The notes under the pieces: generated by a model
What the model was told of the DNA's origin: nothing
The model's database searches: none
Seen by the model: the letters and a program-made list of their open reading frames with translations, nothing else
Made by a program: the position numbers and the translations under genes
Assembly (NCBI GenBank): GCA_035327585.1
Contig: DAOLDD010000006.1
Span: forward strand, 1-64,000
Source of the DNA: JAMLJG01 sp035327585
Lineage (GTDB): Bacteria > Verrucomicrobiota > Kiritimatiellia > CAIVKH01
DNA: 64,000 bases
Direction: 5' to 3'
In this document: positions 18,421 through 29,981 of the stretch, one piece after another
Numbering within the stretch: the first letter of the stretch is position 1
Layout: every line of letters starts with the position of its first letter

Positions 18421-18889
18421 GATTCACTCCGGGTTCGGGGTGTTGGTGAATCAACATCATGATCTGTTCGAGAATGTCCGCGATGCCGCGACGGGTGCCG
18501 TCGGAAAGCTCCTCGCCGAGGTCAAATTCGAAGCCCGGGATCGCCGCGAGCCACGCCTCGGCCTCCGCGCCGTATAAATCCGCCGCCATCTTCGCGATTT
18601 CGTGCGGCTGCATTGCGTGGCCGAAGCACGAACGCGGCAGCGCGATCGCCTGCTGGCCATGCAGCGGCAGCAGCAGGGCGCCGTGGCCCGGCGCGGCGGG
18701 ATAGGCATCGAGGAAAATGGCGCGATCCGCGCCGACCAGCAATTCGCAGTGCTCCGGCACGAGCTGGTTGAAGTCGTGTACCTCAACGCCGGGCAGGTTC
18801 ATTTCGCGCAGCAGCGCCGCCGCCTTCCGGCCTGCGCCGTCATCGCGGTGAAAGTCGTTGCCCCATGCGAGAATGACTGTGCGTTTCAT
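18389..18889 (-). CDS. hoxW: [NiFe] hydrogenase maturation endopeptidase
   Basis: The 166-residue protein begins MKRTVILAWGNDFHRDDGAG, the N-terminal signature of HyaD/HoxW-type proteases (GN..RxDDG). An Asp in FLDAY and a His in CFGHAMQPHE are the probable nickel-sensing residues. It should remove the C-terminal peptide of the large subunit after nickel insertion. The target is encoded immediately upstream at 18954-20387, which ends with the expected extension. It overlaps the following HoxE-like gene by 32 bases. The last about 15 residues (HACACGAVPG) are unusual and may reflect that overlap. Confidence 0.88.
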   Translation of the reverse strand: MKRTVILAWGNDFHRDDGAGRKAAALLREMNLPGVEVHDFNQLVPEHCELLVGADRAIFLDAYPAAPGHGALLLPLHGQQAIALPRSCFGHAMQPHEIAKMAADLYGAEAEAWLAAIPGFEFDLGEELSDGTRRGIADILEQIMMLIHQHPEPGVNHACACGAVPG

Positions 18890-18920
18890 ATCCCGTCCCT
18901 GTAGCTGCTGAACGTATTCA

Positions 18921-18941
18921 CCAGCGGGGCAAGCCCGCTGG
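18921..18941. repeat. Hairpin with GCAAG loop between hoxH and hoxW
   Basis: CCAGCGGG, loop GCAAG, CCCGCTGG, followed by GGTC. It matches the architecture of the hairpin at 9562-9582. It lies 13 nt after the hoxH stop and could slow or partly terminate transcription before hoxW, or simply be an inserted REP-like repeat. Confidence 0.6.
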
Positions 18942-18953
18942 GGTCTTTGAGAA

Positions 18954-20387
<1,434 letters not shown>

Positions 20388-20514
20388 GGTGCGCTCCTTT
20401 TGACGGGTGGGAGATGGATTTGGAGACGGAAAGGGAGAAAGAAGGGGAGGAGGAATTCGCCCCCTTCATCTCCACTATCTTTCTCCATTTCTTCATCCCA
20501 ACTCCCCCTCTTCG
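20388..20514. repeat. Purine-rich then pyrimidine-rich spacer
   Basis: On the plus strand a purine-rich run (GGGAGATGG..GGGAGAAAGAAGGGG) leads to GAATTC near 20453 and then a pyrimidine-rich run (CCCCCTTCATCTCC..TTTCTCCATTTCTTC). The two halves can fold back imperfectly. A very similar spacer lies between sdhA and sdhB (60292-60444). No gene is seen in it. Confidence 0.6.
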
Positions 20515-21048
20515 TCATCCAAATTTCCCCATCTTCACCGGGTCGGGCATGCGGCCCTCGAGCAACTCGGCGATGGCGTAGAAAATGATGTCGGCGTGCG
20601 GCGGGCAGCCGGGCACGTAGATGTCCACCTTGACGACTTCGTGGATCGGGCGGGTGCGGTCGAGCAGGGCGGGGACGACGGCGCCGGGCACCTGCTTTTC
20701 GGTGTCGGCGTTTTCGATGTAGGCCCGGTTGTAGAGGTCGTCGATCGCGAAGGTGTTGCGCATCGCGGGCACGTTGCCGGTGATGGCGCAATCGCCGAGC
20801 GCCATCAGCAATTTCGTGTTCTTGCGGAACGCGAGCACCTTGTGCAGGTCCTCCTCGTTCGTGATGGCGCCCTCGATGATGGTGAGGTCGATGTGTTCGG
20901 GGACGCCCTTCACGTCCATCAGCGGACTGCTGACGAGTTCGATCCGGTCGGCGACGTCGAGCAGGCGTTCATCCATGTCGAGCAGCGACATGTGGCAGCC
21001 GGAGCAGCCGTCGAGCCAGACGGTGGCGAGTCGTACTTTTGCGCTCAT
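20515..21048 (-). CDS. hoxY: [NiFe] hydrogenase small subunit, HoxY type
   Basis: The 177-residue protein is the short HoxY form of the hydrogenase small subunit. The proximal [4Fe-4S] ligands are in DGCSGCHMS, GDCAITGN and VPGCPPHAD. It lacks the longer C-terminal cluster domain and the Tat signal of membrane-bound enzymes, so the hydrogenase should be cytoplasmic. It passes electrons between HoxH and HoxU. The ATG at 21048 overlaps the hoxU stop by 4 nt. Confidence 0.93.
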   Translation of the reverse strand: MSAKVRLATVWLDGCSGCHMSLLDMDERLLDVADRIELVSSPLMDVKGVPEHIDLTIIEGAITNEEDLHKVLAFRKNTKLLMALGDCAITGNVPAMRNTFAIDDLYNRAYIENADTEKQVPGAVVPALLDRTRPIHEVVKVDIYVPGCPPHADIIFYAIAELLEGRMPDPVKMGKFG

Positions 21049-21760
21049 TCGCGTTCCTCCCGCATTGCCGTGAGATACGGCAGAAATTGCTGGCGCTTCT
21101 TCATCTCGGCCGCGGCGTGGCCCTTCTCGGTCAGGGTGCCGGTCGGGCAGACGTGCACGCATTTGCCGCACGAGGTGCAGGTGTCGGAGCTGCCCCACGG
21201 CTGGCTCATGTCGGTGATGACGCGGCAGTCGATGCCGCGCCCCATGATGTCCCACGTATGCGCGCCTTCGATCTCGTCGCACACGCGGACGCAGCGCGCG
21301 CAGAGAATGCAGCGGTTGTGGTCGGCGCTGAAGCGCGGGTGAGTCGCATCGACGCCGAGGCGCGGGTTGCGGTAGGGCACGCGGATGTGGGTGAGGCCCT
21401 GCGAGCGCGCCATGGCCTGCAGTTCGCAATTGTTGTTGCTGACGCAGATGGAGCAGACGTGGTTGCGCTCGGCGAACAGCAACTCGAGAATCGTGCGGCG
21501 ATATTCCCGCAGGCGCGGCGAGTCGGTCGTGACCTCCATGCCCTCGGCCGCGCGGGTGACGCAGGCGGGCAGGAGTTTCGGGGTGCCTTTGATTTCGACG
21601 AGGCAGAGGCGGCAGGCGCCGACGGGCGAGAGGCCCTTGAGGTAGCAGAGCGTCGGGATGCCGATCCCGTTTTCGCGCGCGACCTCCAGGATGGTCTGGC
21701 CCCCGACGGCGCTGACGTCGCGGTCGTCGATTTTGAGGGTGAGGATCTGGGTGGTTTCGC

Positions 21761-21764
<4 letters not shown>
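21045..21764 (-). CDS. hoxU: Hydrogenase diaphorase iron-sulfur subunit
   Basis: The 239-residue protein has a [2Fe-2S] domain (LCYLKGLSPVGACRLCLVE), a His/Cys [4Fe-4S] site (HVCSICVSNNNCELQ) and two further [4Fe-4S] motifs (CILCARCVRVCDE; CTSCGKCVHVCPTGTL). It links the HoxF flavin to HoxY. It shares overall order and many residues with the second U subunit at 14019-14729, suggesting duplication of the whole diaphorase. It overlaps hoxF and hoxY by 4 nt on each side. Confidence 0.93.
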
Positions 21765-23403
<1,639 letters not shown>

Positions 23404-23407
<4 letters not shown>

Positions 23408-23904
23408 GAACCCACCACCTTCTCGAGTTGTTTCAGCGTGTCATCCGCGTTGATCTTGCCGGCGATGTTGCCGTCCACGACGACCGCGGCGGCGAGGCCG
23501 CAGGAGCCGATGCAGCGCGCCGTGAGCACGGAGAGTTCGTTGTCCTTCGTCGTTTCGCCCGGCTTCACGCCGTACTTCTTCTCGATCTCGTCGAGGATGT
23601 TCTGCGCGCCCTTGATGTAGCAGGCGGTGCCCATGCAGACGACGCAGGTGTGCCGGCCCTTCGGCTTCAGCGTGAAGAAATGATAGAACGTGGCCACGCC
23701 GAAGACCTTGCTCAGCGGCAGGCGCAGCGACTGCGCGATGTACTTCAGCCCCGGCTCCTCAAGGTAGCCGAAGCATTCCTGCATCGTGTGCAGCGCCTCG
23801 ATCAGCGCATCGGGGCGATGGCCGTGTTTCCGCATGGTGTTGTCCACCATGCGCCAGCGCTTGTCGTTGCTGGGTGGGTCGATCTTTTTGGGCGATTTGA
23901 CCAT
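23404..23904 (-). CDS. hoxE: Hydrogenase diaphorase [2Fe-2S] subunit
   Basis: The 166-residue protein is a NuoE/HoxE subunit: N-terminal helices, FGVATFYHFFTLKPKGRH, and four Cys in CMGTAC and CIGSCG that bind [2Fe-2S]. The ATG at 23904 is 12 nt downstream of the cNMP-binding gene's stop, so that gene and hoxE are likely co-transcribed. It overlaps hoxF by 4 nt. Confidence 0.93.
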
Positions 23905-23915
23905 GGGTGTCTCTT

Positions 23916-24365
23916 TCAGGCGGATTCGTAGAGTTGTTTGCGCATGCCGTGGATGCGCTGGAGCATCACCTCGGAAAAGCGCCGGTACAGTTTCGCGGCC
24001 AGCGCCGTGTCGGTTTCGAGGCGCTCGCGCAGCTTCGCGGCGTCGATCGCGATCGCGACCGTCCTGGCCATCGCGCGGGCGTCGAGGTTCCACGTGTAGG
24101 GCGGCAGCATCCACGACCAGCCGACCGTGTCGCCGTCGGCGAGGGTCTGGATGATGATGGCGCCCTTGTCCCCCGCGGGCGGGGCCTCAATGCTGACCCG
24201 GCCCTTCGCGATGAGGTACAGGTGGTCCGCCGGCTTGCCGACGCGGAGGATGAAGTCGCCCGCCTCGTACTCGCGCGCCAACGCGCAGGAGACCAGCCAG
24301 TCCGTCGCCCCGGCGTCGATGCCCTTGAAGAGCGGATGATCTTTTATGAAGTCCCGGATGTGCAT
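23916..24365 (-). CDS. Stand-alone cyclic-nucleotide-binding domain protein
   Basis: The 149-residue protein is a single cNMP-binding beta-roll (FKGIDAGATDWLVSCALAREYEAGDFILRVGKPADHLYLIAKGRVSI in outline) followed by a C-helix. There is no DNA-binding HTH, membrane segment or enzyme domain, so it is not a CRP-type activator by itself. The usual phosphate-binding cassette is poorly conserved (DGDTVGWSWMLPPY). GGAGG precedes the ATG at 24365. It lies between rnfB and hoxE and may regulate or sense redox or energy state for one of the two complexes. Confidence 0.85.
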   Translation of the reverse strand: MHIRDFIKDHPLFKGIDAGATDWLVSCALAREYEAGDFILRVGKPADHLYLIAKGRVSIEAPPAGDKGAIIIQTLADGDTVGWSWMLPPYTWNLDARAMARTVAIAIDAAKLRERLETDTALAAKLYRRFSEVMLQRIHGMRKQLYESA

Positions 24366-24443
24366 GTTCGTTCCTCCGTATTCTTCGCTGCATCTTTATC
24401 CTGTGCGTCGGTATCGCTGTCGCCATCGAAAGCGCAGGTTTTT

Positions 24444-24473
24444 CGATCCCGATCCCGATCCCGATCCCGATCC
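24444..24473. repeat. Five tandem CGATCC hexanucleotides
   Basis: Five exact CGATCC copies lie in the spacer between rnfB and the cNMP-binding gene. It is one of several simple repeats that fill spacers inside this operon. Confidence 0.85.
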
Positions 24474-24481
24474 CGCTTTCA

Positions 24482-25393
24482 TCATCCCTGCCAGTCCGTC
24501 TTATCCACCGTGGTTTTGAAATCCGCTTCGACGAGCTTCGGCGCGTCGATGTTTTCCAGTTTCTCCAGATCCTTCTTCTCGGGTTTGCCGAAGGAGATGA
24601 TGCCCTGCGCGGGGCACTTCTGGATGGCGACGTCGACGCCGACGAAGTGGTCGGGGTCGTATTTGTCGTAGTCGACGTGCGCGAGGTTGTCGCTCACCGT
24701 GAAGAGCCCGCTGACCTTGGAGCACGCCTTGCAGCCGAGGCAGCCGACCTTGCAGACGGTGCGCACGTCCTTGCCGAAATCCTTGTTCGAGCAGGCGACG
24801 GCGAGCATGCGTTCCTTCTTGAAAGGCACCATGGTGATGATGTTGCGAGGGCAGACGCGGGCGCAGGCGCCGCAGCCGGTGCAGGCGTCATAGTCGACCG
24901 TGGCGAGGCCGCGGATGATGTGGATCGCGTCGTATTCGCAGGCCGCCACGCAGTCGCCGAATGCGAGACAGCCGTAGGTGCAGCCCTGCACGCCGTTGAC
25001 GAGGTTCGCCGCGGCGCAGGTGCGCTCGCCCTGGTAGTTGCCCATGAAGTGCTTGTCGCCGTCGTGCGCGCGGCAGTGGACGATGGGGCGGTAGGGCCAT
25101 GTCTGCTGCACCTCGACGCCGAGCACCTCGGCGATCGCGGCGGCGCAGCTCGGGCCGCCGACCGTGCATTTCGTCGGTTCGATTGTGCCCGCGACCACGG
25201 CCTCCGCGTAGAGCATGCAGCCGGTGCAGCCGCAGCCGCCGCAATTCGCGCCGGGCAGCACAGCGTTCACGGCCTCAATGCGCGGGTCGATCTCGACGTG
25301 GAAAATGCGATTGGCCCAGCCGAGCAGCCAGCCCGCCGTCACGCCAAGGCCCAGCATCGTTCCGCCGGCCAGTGTTATGGTGGCAATGTCCAT
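24482..25393 (-). CDS. rnfB: Rnf complex iron-sulfur subunit B
   Basis: RnfB receives electrons from ferredoxin. The 303-residue protein starts with one membrane helix (ATITLAGGTMLGLGVTAGWL), then the Fer4_7-type cluster domain (GANCGGCGCTGC..CTVGGPSC) and several ferredoxin motifs (CLAFGDCVAACEY; CTGCGACARVCPR; CLGCKACSK). The last about 35 residues are a charged tail (PEKKDLEKLENIDAPKLVEADF). The start ATG at 25393 directly precedes the membrane helix. It is separated from rnfA by a 139-nt structured spacer, although the other Rnf membrane genes overlap. Confidence 0.94.
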   Translation of the reverse strand: MDIATITLAGGTMLGLGVTAGWLLGWANRIFHVEIDPRIEAVNAVLPGANCGGCGCTGCMLYAEAVVAGTIEPTKCTVGGPSCAAAIAEVLGVEVQQTWPYRPIVHCRAHDGDKHFMGNYQGERTCAAANLVNGVQGCTYGCLAFGDCVAACEYDAIHIIRGLATVDYDACTGCGACARVCPRNIITMVPFKKERMLAVACSNKDFGKDVRTVCKVGCLGCKACSKVSGLFTVSDNLAHVDYDKYDPDHFVGVDVAIQKCPAQGIISFGKPEKKDLEKLENIDAPKLVEADFKTTVDKTDWQG

Positions 25394-25410
25394 CTTCACA
25401 TTCCGATAAA

Positions 25411-25518
25411 ATCGGCCTCGCAGTCGGTCTCGGTCTCCGCCTCGATTTGGTTGAGTAAAGGATTTTCGAGGCCGATACCGAGACCGAGGCCGAGGCGGAG
25501 GCCGAGACCGAGGCCGAT
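25411..25518. repeat. Hairpin-forming GAGGCCGA/TCGGCCTC repeats
   Basis: A left half rich in TCGGTCTC and CCGCCTCG (25411-25445) faces a right half of GAGGCCGAGACCGAGGCCGA-type units (25467-25518), giving a long imperfect stem in the rnfA-rnfB spacer. No gene is seen. Confidence 0.6.
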
Positions 25519-25532
25519 GGGGGGCGCTGTCA

Positions 25533-26267
25533 TCATGGCTGCGCCTCCACGCGGGCTTTGGGCAGAACGGCCGCCGCACCGCCTTCGCCGAGTTTCACCA
25601 AATTGCGGTCCACGCCCGTGAAGCCCATGAACGCGAGCGCGAGGATGCCGGCGGTGATCAGCGTGATCGCCGGGCCGCGCAGCGCCTTCGGCACGTCGCA
25701 CGTGTCGAGTTCCTGGCGAATGCCGGCCATGATGACGATGGCGAGCATGAAGCCGATGCCGGATGACACGGCATACACCAGCGTGCGGTCGAGTCCCCAC
25801 GGCGTGGCCGCGTCGGCGCCGAGGTTTTTCATCACCTCAAGGCAGACGAACAGGATCAGGCAGTTCGTCGTGATCAGCGGCAGAAAGACGCCGAACGCCT
25901 TGTAGAGCGGCGGGAAGAATTTGCGCACGTACATCTCAACGAGCTGCACCGTCGCCGCGATGACGAAGATGTAGACGATGTAGCTCAATACGCTGAGGTT
26001 GACCGTGCCCTCGAAGCCGGGCTGGACGAGCCGGACGAACCACGTCGCCACCGGCGCGCCGGGCGCGAGCACGAAGTAGGTGATGGTCCAGCTCAGCAGG
26101 GAGGCGATGGTGACGACGAATGTCACCGCGCAGCCCATGCCGAACGCCGTGTCCACGCGGCGCGACACGCCGATGAACGGGCAGATGCCGACGAAATAGT
26201 GCAGGACCATGTTGTTGATCAACACCATGGTCACCGCGACGATCAGCAGGGAGCCGAGATAGCTCAT
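25533..26267 (-). CDS. rnfA: Rnf complex membrane subunit A
   Basis: The 244-residue protein has six hydrophobic segments and the family N-terminus (LINNMVLHYFVGICPFIGVSRR), where the conserved Cys is a candidate ligand of the intramembrane iron centre shared with RnfE; a second such region is TTNCLILFVCLE. It is longer than typical RnfA (about 190 residues) because of a hydrophilic C-terminal tail after FMGFTGVD and an insertion near residues 60-90. The ATG at 26267 overlaps rnfE by 4 nt. Confidence 0.93.
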   Translation of the reverse strand: MSYLGSLLIVAVTMVLINNMVLHYFVGICPFIGVSRRVDTAFGMGCAVTFVVTIASLLSWTITYFVLAPGAPVATWFVRLVQPGFEGTVNLSVLSYIVYIFVIAATVQLVEMYVRKFFPPLYKAFGVFLPLITTNCLILFVCLEVMKNLGADAATPWGLDRTLVYAVSSGIGFMLAIVIMAGIRQELDTCDVPKALRGPAITLITAGILALAFMGFTGVDRNLVKLGEGGAAAVLPKARVEAQP

Positions 26268-26923
26268 GCTGCGCCTCCCGCGGCCGTCGCCGCTTTGCGC
26301 CGTGCGCCGATCCAGTTCACGAGGCCCATGAGCAGGCCAAGCGTCAGGAACGCGCCGGGCGGCAGGATCATGATCACCCATTCATCCCAGATCGCGGGGG
26401 AGGTGTCCGGGATCACGCGCCAGCCGAGCCACTGGCCGAACCAGGTGCCGAACCCGAGGATCTCGCGGACCGTCGCGATGCTCGCGAGGCCGATGCCGAA
26501 GCCCACCGCCTGGCCGACGGCGTCCGCCGCGGCGCTGAGCGGGCCCTGCTTCGAACCGCAGATTTCGATGCGCGCGATGATCGCGCAGTTCACGATGATC
26601 AGCGGGATGTACGGGCCGAGCTGCTTGCTCATGTCGTAGAGGTACGCGGCGAGCAGGCGGTCCGCGATGGTCACGAACGTCGCGATGGTCAGCGTGAAGA
26701 CGAGGATGCGCAGGTGCGGCTTCAGCAGGTGGCGGATCAGGCTGATGATGACGTTCGAGCAGGTCAGCACGAAGAGGACCGCGCCCGCCATCGTGACGGC
26801 GCCTTCCATCGTGTTCGTGACCGCGAGCGCGGGGCACATGCCAAGAATCTGCCGGTAGACCGGGTTCTCCGGCAGGATGCCGTTCCAGAGGCGCTCGCCC
26901 GGGGTGACTTCGACGCGGCTCAT
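26264..26923 (-). CDS. rnfE: Rnf complex membrane subunit E
   Basis: The 219-residue protein is paralogous to RnfA and has the expected features: GILPENPVYRQILGMCPALAVTN with the conserved Cys, and IVNCAIIARIEICGSK with the second. Six membrane segments are visible. With RnfA it forms the membrane core that carries electrons across the bilayer. The start at 26923 overlaps rnfG by 4 nt and the end overlaps rnfA by 4 nt. Confidence 0.93.
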   Translation of the reverse strand: MSRVEVTPGERLWNGILPENPVYRQILGMCPALAVTNTMEGAVTMAGAVLFVLTCSNVIISLIRHLLKPHLRILVFTLTIATFVTIADRLLAAYLYDMSKQLGPYIPLIIVNCAIIARIEICGSKQGPLSAAADAVGQAVGFGIGLASIATVREILGFGTWFGQWLGWRVIPDTSPAIWDEWVIMILPPGAFLTLGLLMGLVNWIGARRKAATAAGGAA

Positions 26924-27474
26924 GGCTGTGCGCCTCCCCGGTAGGTGGCCAGCGCGGCGTTCACGATGTTGACCACGGCCTCGGATGAAATCGTTGCCCC
27001 GGTGACGCCGTCCACCTGCTCGGGCCGCTGCGCGCCGGACTTCGTCACGGACAGCGGCGTGGTCGCGGGCTTGCCGGCGAACTGCGCGCGCCATTTTTCC
27101 TTCGTGATGAAGTCGCCGAGGCCGGGCGTTTCCTTCTGGTCCACGATGTAGAGGCCGGTCAGCGCCCGGGCGTCGCGGTCGATCGCGACCAGCAGTTCGA
27201 TCCGGTCCGCGAAGCCCTGGCCCGAGGCGGCGATCACGCGGCCGATTTCCTGATGCTCCGCGTCAAGCGCGCGGTAGATGCGCAGGCCCGCGACCGTGTC
27301 CGGGACGCCGGAGACCGCGCCGGGCACGAGGGTGGGAATCTGGCGCAGCGTGTCCGCCAGCTTGTTCGCCTCGATGCGCGGGGCCAGCGCGCCCTGCACC
27401 CCCGCCAGCGCCGCGCCGAAGCAGAGGCAGAGCAGGATCACGAGCCACGCATCCTTTAGATAATTCGTCTTCAT
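26920..27474 (-). CDS. rnfG: Rnf complex FMN subunit G
   Basis: The 184-residue protein has one N-terminal membrane helix (DAWLVILLCLCFGAALAG) and an extracytoplasmic FMN-binding domain. The covalent FMN site is DGVTGATISS; the Thr in GAT is the expected attachment residue. The motif KETPGLGDFI is typical of RnfG/NqrC. It overlaps rnfD and rnfE by 4 nt each. A flavin transferase (ApbE) is needed for FMN attachment and is not encoded in the window. Confidence 0.94.
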   Translation of the reverse strand: MKTNYLKDAWLVILLCLCFGAALAGVQGALAPRIEANKLADTLRQIPTLVPGAVSGVPDTVAGLRIYRALDAEHQEIGRVIAASGQGFADRIELLVAIDRDARALTGLYIVDQKETPGLGDFITKEKWRAQFAGKPATTPLSVTKSGAQRPEQVDGVTGATISSEAVVNIVNAALATYRGGAQP

Positions 27475-28508
27475 GACTTCTTCACCGGCATCGGGCCGCC
27501 CAGCGGGGTGGGCACCATCCAGCGATTAATCAGCGGGACCAGCGCGTTCATGATCAGCACCGCGAACATCACGCCCTCCGGATAGCCGGTGAGTTTGCGG
27601 ATCACGATCACGAGCAGGCCGATGCCCGCGCCGAAAATCGCCTTGCCGCGGGGGGTGAGCGGACTGGTGACCGGGTCCGTCGCGATGAAGAACGCGCCGA
27701 AGATCAGCGCGCCGCCGCACAGCTCGTGCATCATCGTCCATCCGCCGCTCACGCCGAGCCATTGCAACGCCAGCGCGCACAGGGCGGCCGCGCCGATCAT
27801 CGCCGCGGGAATTTCCCAGGAGGCCGCGCGCCGGATGCAGAGATAGAGGCCGCCCACGATGCTCGCCAGCGCGCTGGACGTGCCGTACGCGTGCTCGCCA
27901 AAGCCGGCGAACAGCGGGGCCAGCGGCGTGACGAAGCCCTCCGCCTTGAACGCGGACAGCGGCGTCGCCATCGTGATGCCGTCCACCGCGGGAATGTACG
28001 CCGCCGCGCCGAGCGCCGCCGGGAACGCGACGATCGCGAACGCGCGGCCCACCATCGCCGGGTTGAAGATGTTTTGGCCGAGCCCGCCATAGACGAGCTT
28101 ACCGAGCCCGATTGCGACGAGCGAAGCGACGACAAGAATGTGCCACGCGGTGTGGGGCGGGAACGAAAGGCCGAGGATCAACCCGGTGAGCAACGCGGAC
28201 CCGTCCCCCAGCGTCGCACGCCGCCCGCGCATGCGCTGGAACACCCACTCCGCCGCCACGCACGTCAACGCGCACAGCAGCAGCTTGAACAGCGAGGCGA
28301 ATCGGAACATCGCCACTTCGAGCAGCGCCACCGGCAGGATCGCGCCGATCACGTCGAACATCATCCGGCGCGTGGTCAGGGCGGTGGACGACAGATGCGG
28401 GCCCGGCGCGACGATGAACGCGGGACCAACATACACGGGTCCGGCCACCGGTTTCGGTGCGGGCGCAGCCGCCGGTTTCACTTCCGCCGCTGGAGTTTCT
28501 TCGCTCAT
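27471..28508 (-). CDS. rnfD: Rnf complex membrane subunit D
   Basis: The 345-residue protein has about nine membrane helices and the RnfD/NqrB motifs: GLILGLSFPP, NIFNPAMVGRAF and the FMN site region DGITMATPLSAFK, where the Thr in TMATP is the expected FMN ligand. The N-terminus carries a Pro/Ala-rich soluble extension of about 30 residues (EVKPAAAPAPKPVAGP) that is not typical. It is separated from rnfC by a 117-nt palindromic spacer. Confidence 0.93.
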   Translation of the reverse strand: MSEETPAAEVKPAAAPAPKPVAGPVYVGPAFIVAPGPHLSSTALTTRRMMFDVIGAILPVALLEVAMFRFASLFKLLLCALTCVAAEWVFQRMRGRRATLGDGSALLTGLILGLSFPPHTAWHILVVASLVAIGLGKLVYGGLGQNIFNPAMVGRAFAIVAFPAALGAAAYIPAVDGITMATPLSAFKAEGFVTPLAPLFAGFGEHAYGTSSALASIVGGLYLCIRRAASWEIPAAMIGAAALCALALQWLGVSGGWTMMHELCGGALIFGAFFIATDPVTSPLTPRGKAIFGAGIGLLVIVIRKLTGYPEGVMFAVLIMNALVPLINRWMVPTPLGGPMPVKKS

Positions 28509-28540
28509 TTATCGTTCGTCACCTTGTCCATCCGCTCGCT

Positions 28541-28620
28541 CCCTCACCCCCGCCCTCTCCCGCAGGGAGAGGGTGTTTTCTGCTCCCTCTCCCACGCGTG
28601 GGAGAGGGTTGGGGTGAGGG
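28541..28620. repeat. Nested palindromic repeat between rnfC and rnfD
   Basis: An outer stem (CCCTCACCCC 28541-28550 with GGGGTGAGGG 28611-28620) encloses two hairpins: CCCTCTCCC-GCA-GGGAGAGGG (28553-28573) and a perfect 24-bp palindrome centred at 28596/28597 (CCCTCTCCCACG and complement). Repeats of the CCCTCACCCC/CCCTCTCCC type are widespread REP-like elements in high-GC bacteria. Confidence 0.75.
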
Positions 28621-28625
28621 TTTCC

Positions 28626-29981
28626 CTAAACATCTTTTCCCGTCGCCTTGCCCATGCGGATCAACTGCACCAGCGGGATGCCCGCCGGGCAGACATAGGC
28701 GCAGCAGCCGCACTCGCAGCAGACCCGCAGGTGGTAGTTCCTCGCGGTTTCCCAATCCTTGTGCCGCGACGCGAGGGCGAGTTTGGTCGGCACGAGCCGG
28801 AGCGGGCATACATCCACGCAACGGCCGCAGCGCACGCACGACGTTTCCTGGCTGCGGCGCACATCCTCGTGGGTCAATACGACGATGCCGCTGGTGCCCT
28901 TCGTCACCGGCACGTCGAGCGTGTTCAGCGCGAAGCCCATCATCGGTCCGCCCGCGATCACGCGCGCCGCGTACGGTTTCAGGCCGCCGCAGAAGGCGAT
29001 CAATTCGGCGAACGAAGCGCCAACCGGTGCGAGGATATTTTTCGGCTGCGCGATGCCCGCGCCTGTGACGGACACCACGCGGTGCGTCAGCGGCCGGTTG
29101 CGGAACACCGCTGCGGCCAGCGCGGCGGCGGTGCCGACGTTGATCACGACGACGCCGATGTCGAGCGGCAACCCGCCGTTCGGCACCACGCGGCCCAGTA
29201 CGGTGGGAATCAATTGTTTCTCGCCGCCCATCGGGTACTTCGTCGGCGCGACGGCGACCTGGATGCCGTGTTGCTGCGCAATCGCCCGGACGGCCTCAAC
29301 CGCGCGCGGCTTGTTGTCTTCGATCGCGATGACGACCCGGGTCGCGCCACAGGCCCGCGCCGCGAGCAGCGCGCCCGCCGCGATGGCCTCCGTCGCCTCC
29401 AGCATCAGCCGGTAGTCCGAGGTCAGATAGGGTTCACACTCGCAGCCGTTGACCAGCAGCGTGTCGACCGGGCGCTTCTCGTTGCGGACGAGTTTGACGT
29501 GCGTCGGAAAGGCCGCGCCGCCTTCGCCCACGAGCCCCGCGCTCCGGCAGCGCTGTACGATCACGTCGGGTTCCAACGCGCCGATTTCCGCGAAGGGCCA
29601 CGGACCGCCCAGGAGCGTCTGTTTGAGTTCCGCGGCCGACACCTGTTCCGGGCCGGCCTTCAGCGGGGCGGTCTTGACATGCCGACCGTTCGGAAGCGTG
29701 GTGACCGACGCGATCTGCGCCATCCCGTTCACCGGCGCGTGAATGGGCGCGGACACAAATGCCTCGACCTCGGCCACGACGTCGCCCCACTTCACTTCCT
29801 GCCGCATCTTCAACTTGCTGATGCACGGCGCGCCCGCGTTCTGGTGCAAGGGCAGCGTCAGCAGTGCGGGCGTCGGCAACACTTCGATCGGCGCGTTCTC
29901 CGCGAGCTGCTTCTGGTCCGGCGGATGAATGCCGCCCGCGAAGGGGTTGATGTCCGGTTGCGGATGGACGGGCGCGATCAT
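28626..29981 (-). CDS. rnfC: Rnf complex NADH-binding subunit C
   Basis: RnfC oxidises or reduces NAD(H) on the cytoplasmic side. The 451-residue protein has an N-terminal barrel-sandwich domain (FAGGIHPPDQKQL), a NuoF-like nucleotide region (GEGGAAFPTHVKL; NGCECEPYLTSDYRL) and two [4Fe-4S] motifs at the C-terminus (CVRCGRCVDVCPL; CCECGCCAYVCPAGIP). I chose the ATG at 29981 because it overlaps the upstream gene by 4 nt (ATGA); a start 27 nt earlier is open but less likely. Confidence 0.95.
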   Translation of the reverse strand: MIAPVHPQPDINPFAGGIHPPDQKQLAENAPIEVLPTPALLTLPLHQNAGAPCISKLKMRQEVKWGDVVAEVEAFVSAPIHAPVNGMAQIASVTTLPNGRHVKTAPLKAGPEQVSAAELKQTLLGGPWPFAEIGALEPDVIVQRCRSAGLVGEGGAAFPTHVKLVRNEKRPVDTLLVNGCECEPYLTSDYRLMLEATEAIAAGALLAARACGATRVVIAIEDNKPRAVEAVRAIAQQHGIQVAVAPTKYPMGGEKQLIPTVLGRVVPNGGLPLDIGVVVINVGTAAALAAAVFRNRPLTHRVVSVTGAGIAQPKNILAPVGASFAELIAFCGGLKPYAARVIAGGPMMGFALNTLDVPVTKGTSGIVVLTHEDVRRSQETSCVRCGRCVDVCPLRLVPTKLALASRHKDWETARNYHLRVCCECGCCAYVCPAGIPLVQLIRMGKATGKDV

